Source of the DNA: JALYXS01 sp051003795
GTDB lineage: Bacteria > Acidobacteriota > Terriglobia > Bryobacterales > Bryobacteraceae
Assembly: GCA_051003795.1 (NCBI GenBank)
Contig: JBPCKZ010000216.1
Span: 8,385-72,384 of the forward strand
Direction: 5' to 3'
Length of the DNA stretch: 64,000 bases
The translations under genes were made by a program, and so were the position numbers. A model generated the notes under the pieces. It was given only the letters and a program-made list of their open reading frames with translations, had not been told where the DNA came from and did not search any database. Positions within the stretch are counted from its first letter, which is position 1. The number at the start of each line of letters is the position of its first letter. Shown one piece after another: positions 63,815-64,000 of this stretch.

Positions 63815-63989
63815 ATGGGGACGGCTTTCAGGATTTCGATACCGCGAAATCGTTATCAAACTCAAGGCGTGCCGATTTCAGTTTGATCGACACGCGGCCG
63901 GAAGCCACGAAATTTGGTTCAACGCTGGTACTCTGCGTGCGATTCTGAAGCAGGCCGGAATCGGCCCGGATGAGTTTCTTAAATCTTAA
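63815..63989 (+). pseudogene. Degraded HicA-like toxin
   Basis: The sequence reads MGTAFRISI and then, in another frame, REIVIKLKACRFQFDRHAAG followed by SHEIWFNAGTLRAILKQAGI and GPDEFLKS, ending at 63989. HicA proteins have the dsRBD-like pattern with GSHEIW and TLRxILKQAGI; the central segment between WFN and GTLRAIL is missing here. The remains suggest a toxin inactivated by deletion and a frameshift. It lies at the edge of the window, 24 bases after the HicB remnant. Confidence 0.65.
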
Positions 63990-64000
63990 AACCTCTAGCC

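Overview
The window looks like a chromosomal segment of a GC-rich acidobacterium of the Bryobacter/Solibacter type. The evidence is the first gene (a C-terminal domain of the kind described as Solibacter-specific), two large TonB-dependent receptors with an N-terminal carboxypeptidase-regulatory-like domain, kinase-type beta-propeller remnants, and many small Uma2, Rpn, RES and HicAB accessory genes scattered among housekeeping genes. This assignment comes from gene content only; there is no 16S rRNA gene here.

Layout. 1-5.7 kb: end of a secreted protein, a broken M48 peptidase, a dipeptide-epimerase-like enzyme, a cupin and a GH13 glucan enzyme. 5.7-10.6 kb: a tight isc operon (iscR-iscS-iscU-iscA-hscB-hscA) with a striking 29-bp dyad just upstream of iscR. 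10.6-11.8 kb: an Xre/RES toxin-antitoxin pair. 11.8-23 kb, mostly minus strand: TonB-dependent receptor, DUF5666-like protein, secreted protein, DnaC-like loader, biotin carboxylase with its carrier protein, and an amidohydrolase. 23-30 kb: a MauE-thioredoxin fusion, a Uma2 pair (one broken), an XdhC/MobA-like pair, an AsmA-like protein, and a cytochrome c/copper-monooxygenase-like protein. 30-34.9 kb: a gene remnant, a beta-helix protein, a carbamoyltransferase and gltX.

34.9-38.6 kb holds the most unusual region. An intact tRNA-Val(CAC) and a 45-bp copy of its 3' part (44/45 identical) bracket a 3,672-bp segment with no recognisable integrase. The segment carries a 782-residue metzincin-like metalloprotease and, 12 bp downstream, a 102-residue protein that is a stand-alone version of the protease's N-terminal domain. 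I read this as an integrated cargo element and as the best candidate here for an undescribed system.

38.7-47.7 kb: mfd, an HldE-type nucleotidyltransferase, a YHS-like protein, a TPR protein and sdhCAB. 47.7-53.9 kb: three more Uma2 genes (one broken), an MFS transporter, a Gfo/Idh/MocA oxidoreductase, dCTP deaminase and a PfkB kinase. 53.9-56.2 kb is a graveyard: an Rpn-type nuclease/transposase gene split by a decayed kinase-type beta-propeller gene. 56.3-64 kb: a GH57 enzyme, a second TonB-dependent receptor with one frameshift, a secreted protein, and a decayed HicB/HicA pair at the edge.

Several genes are broken by single-base indels, some in short homopolymers. Some may be assembly errors rather than real mutations; this should be settled before calling them pseudogenes.
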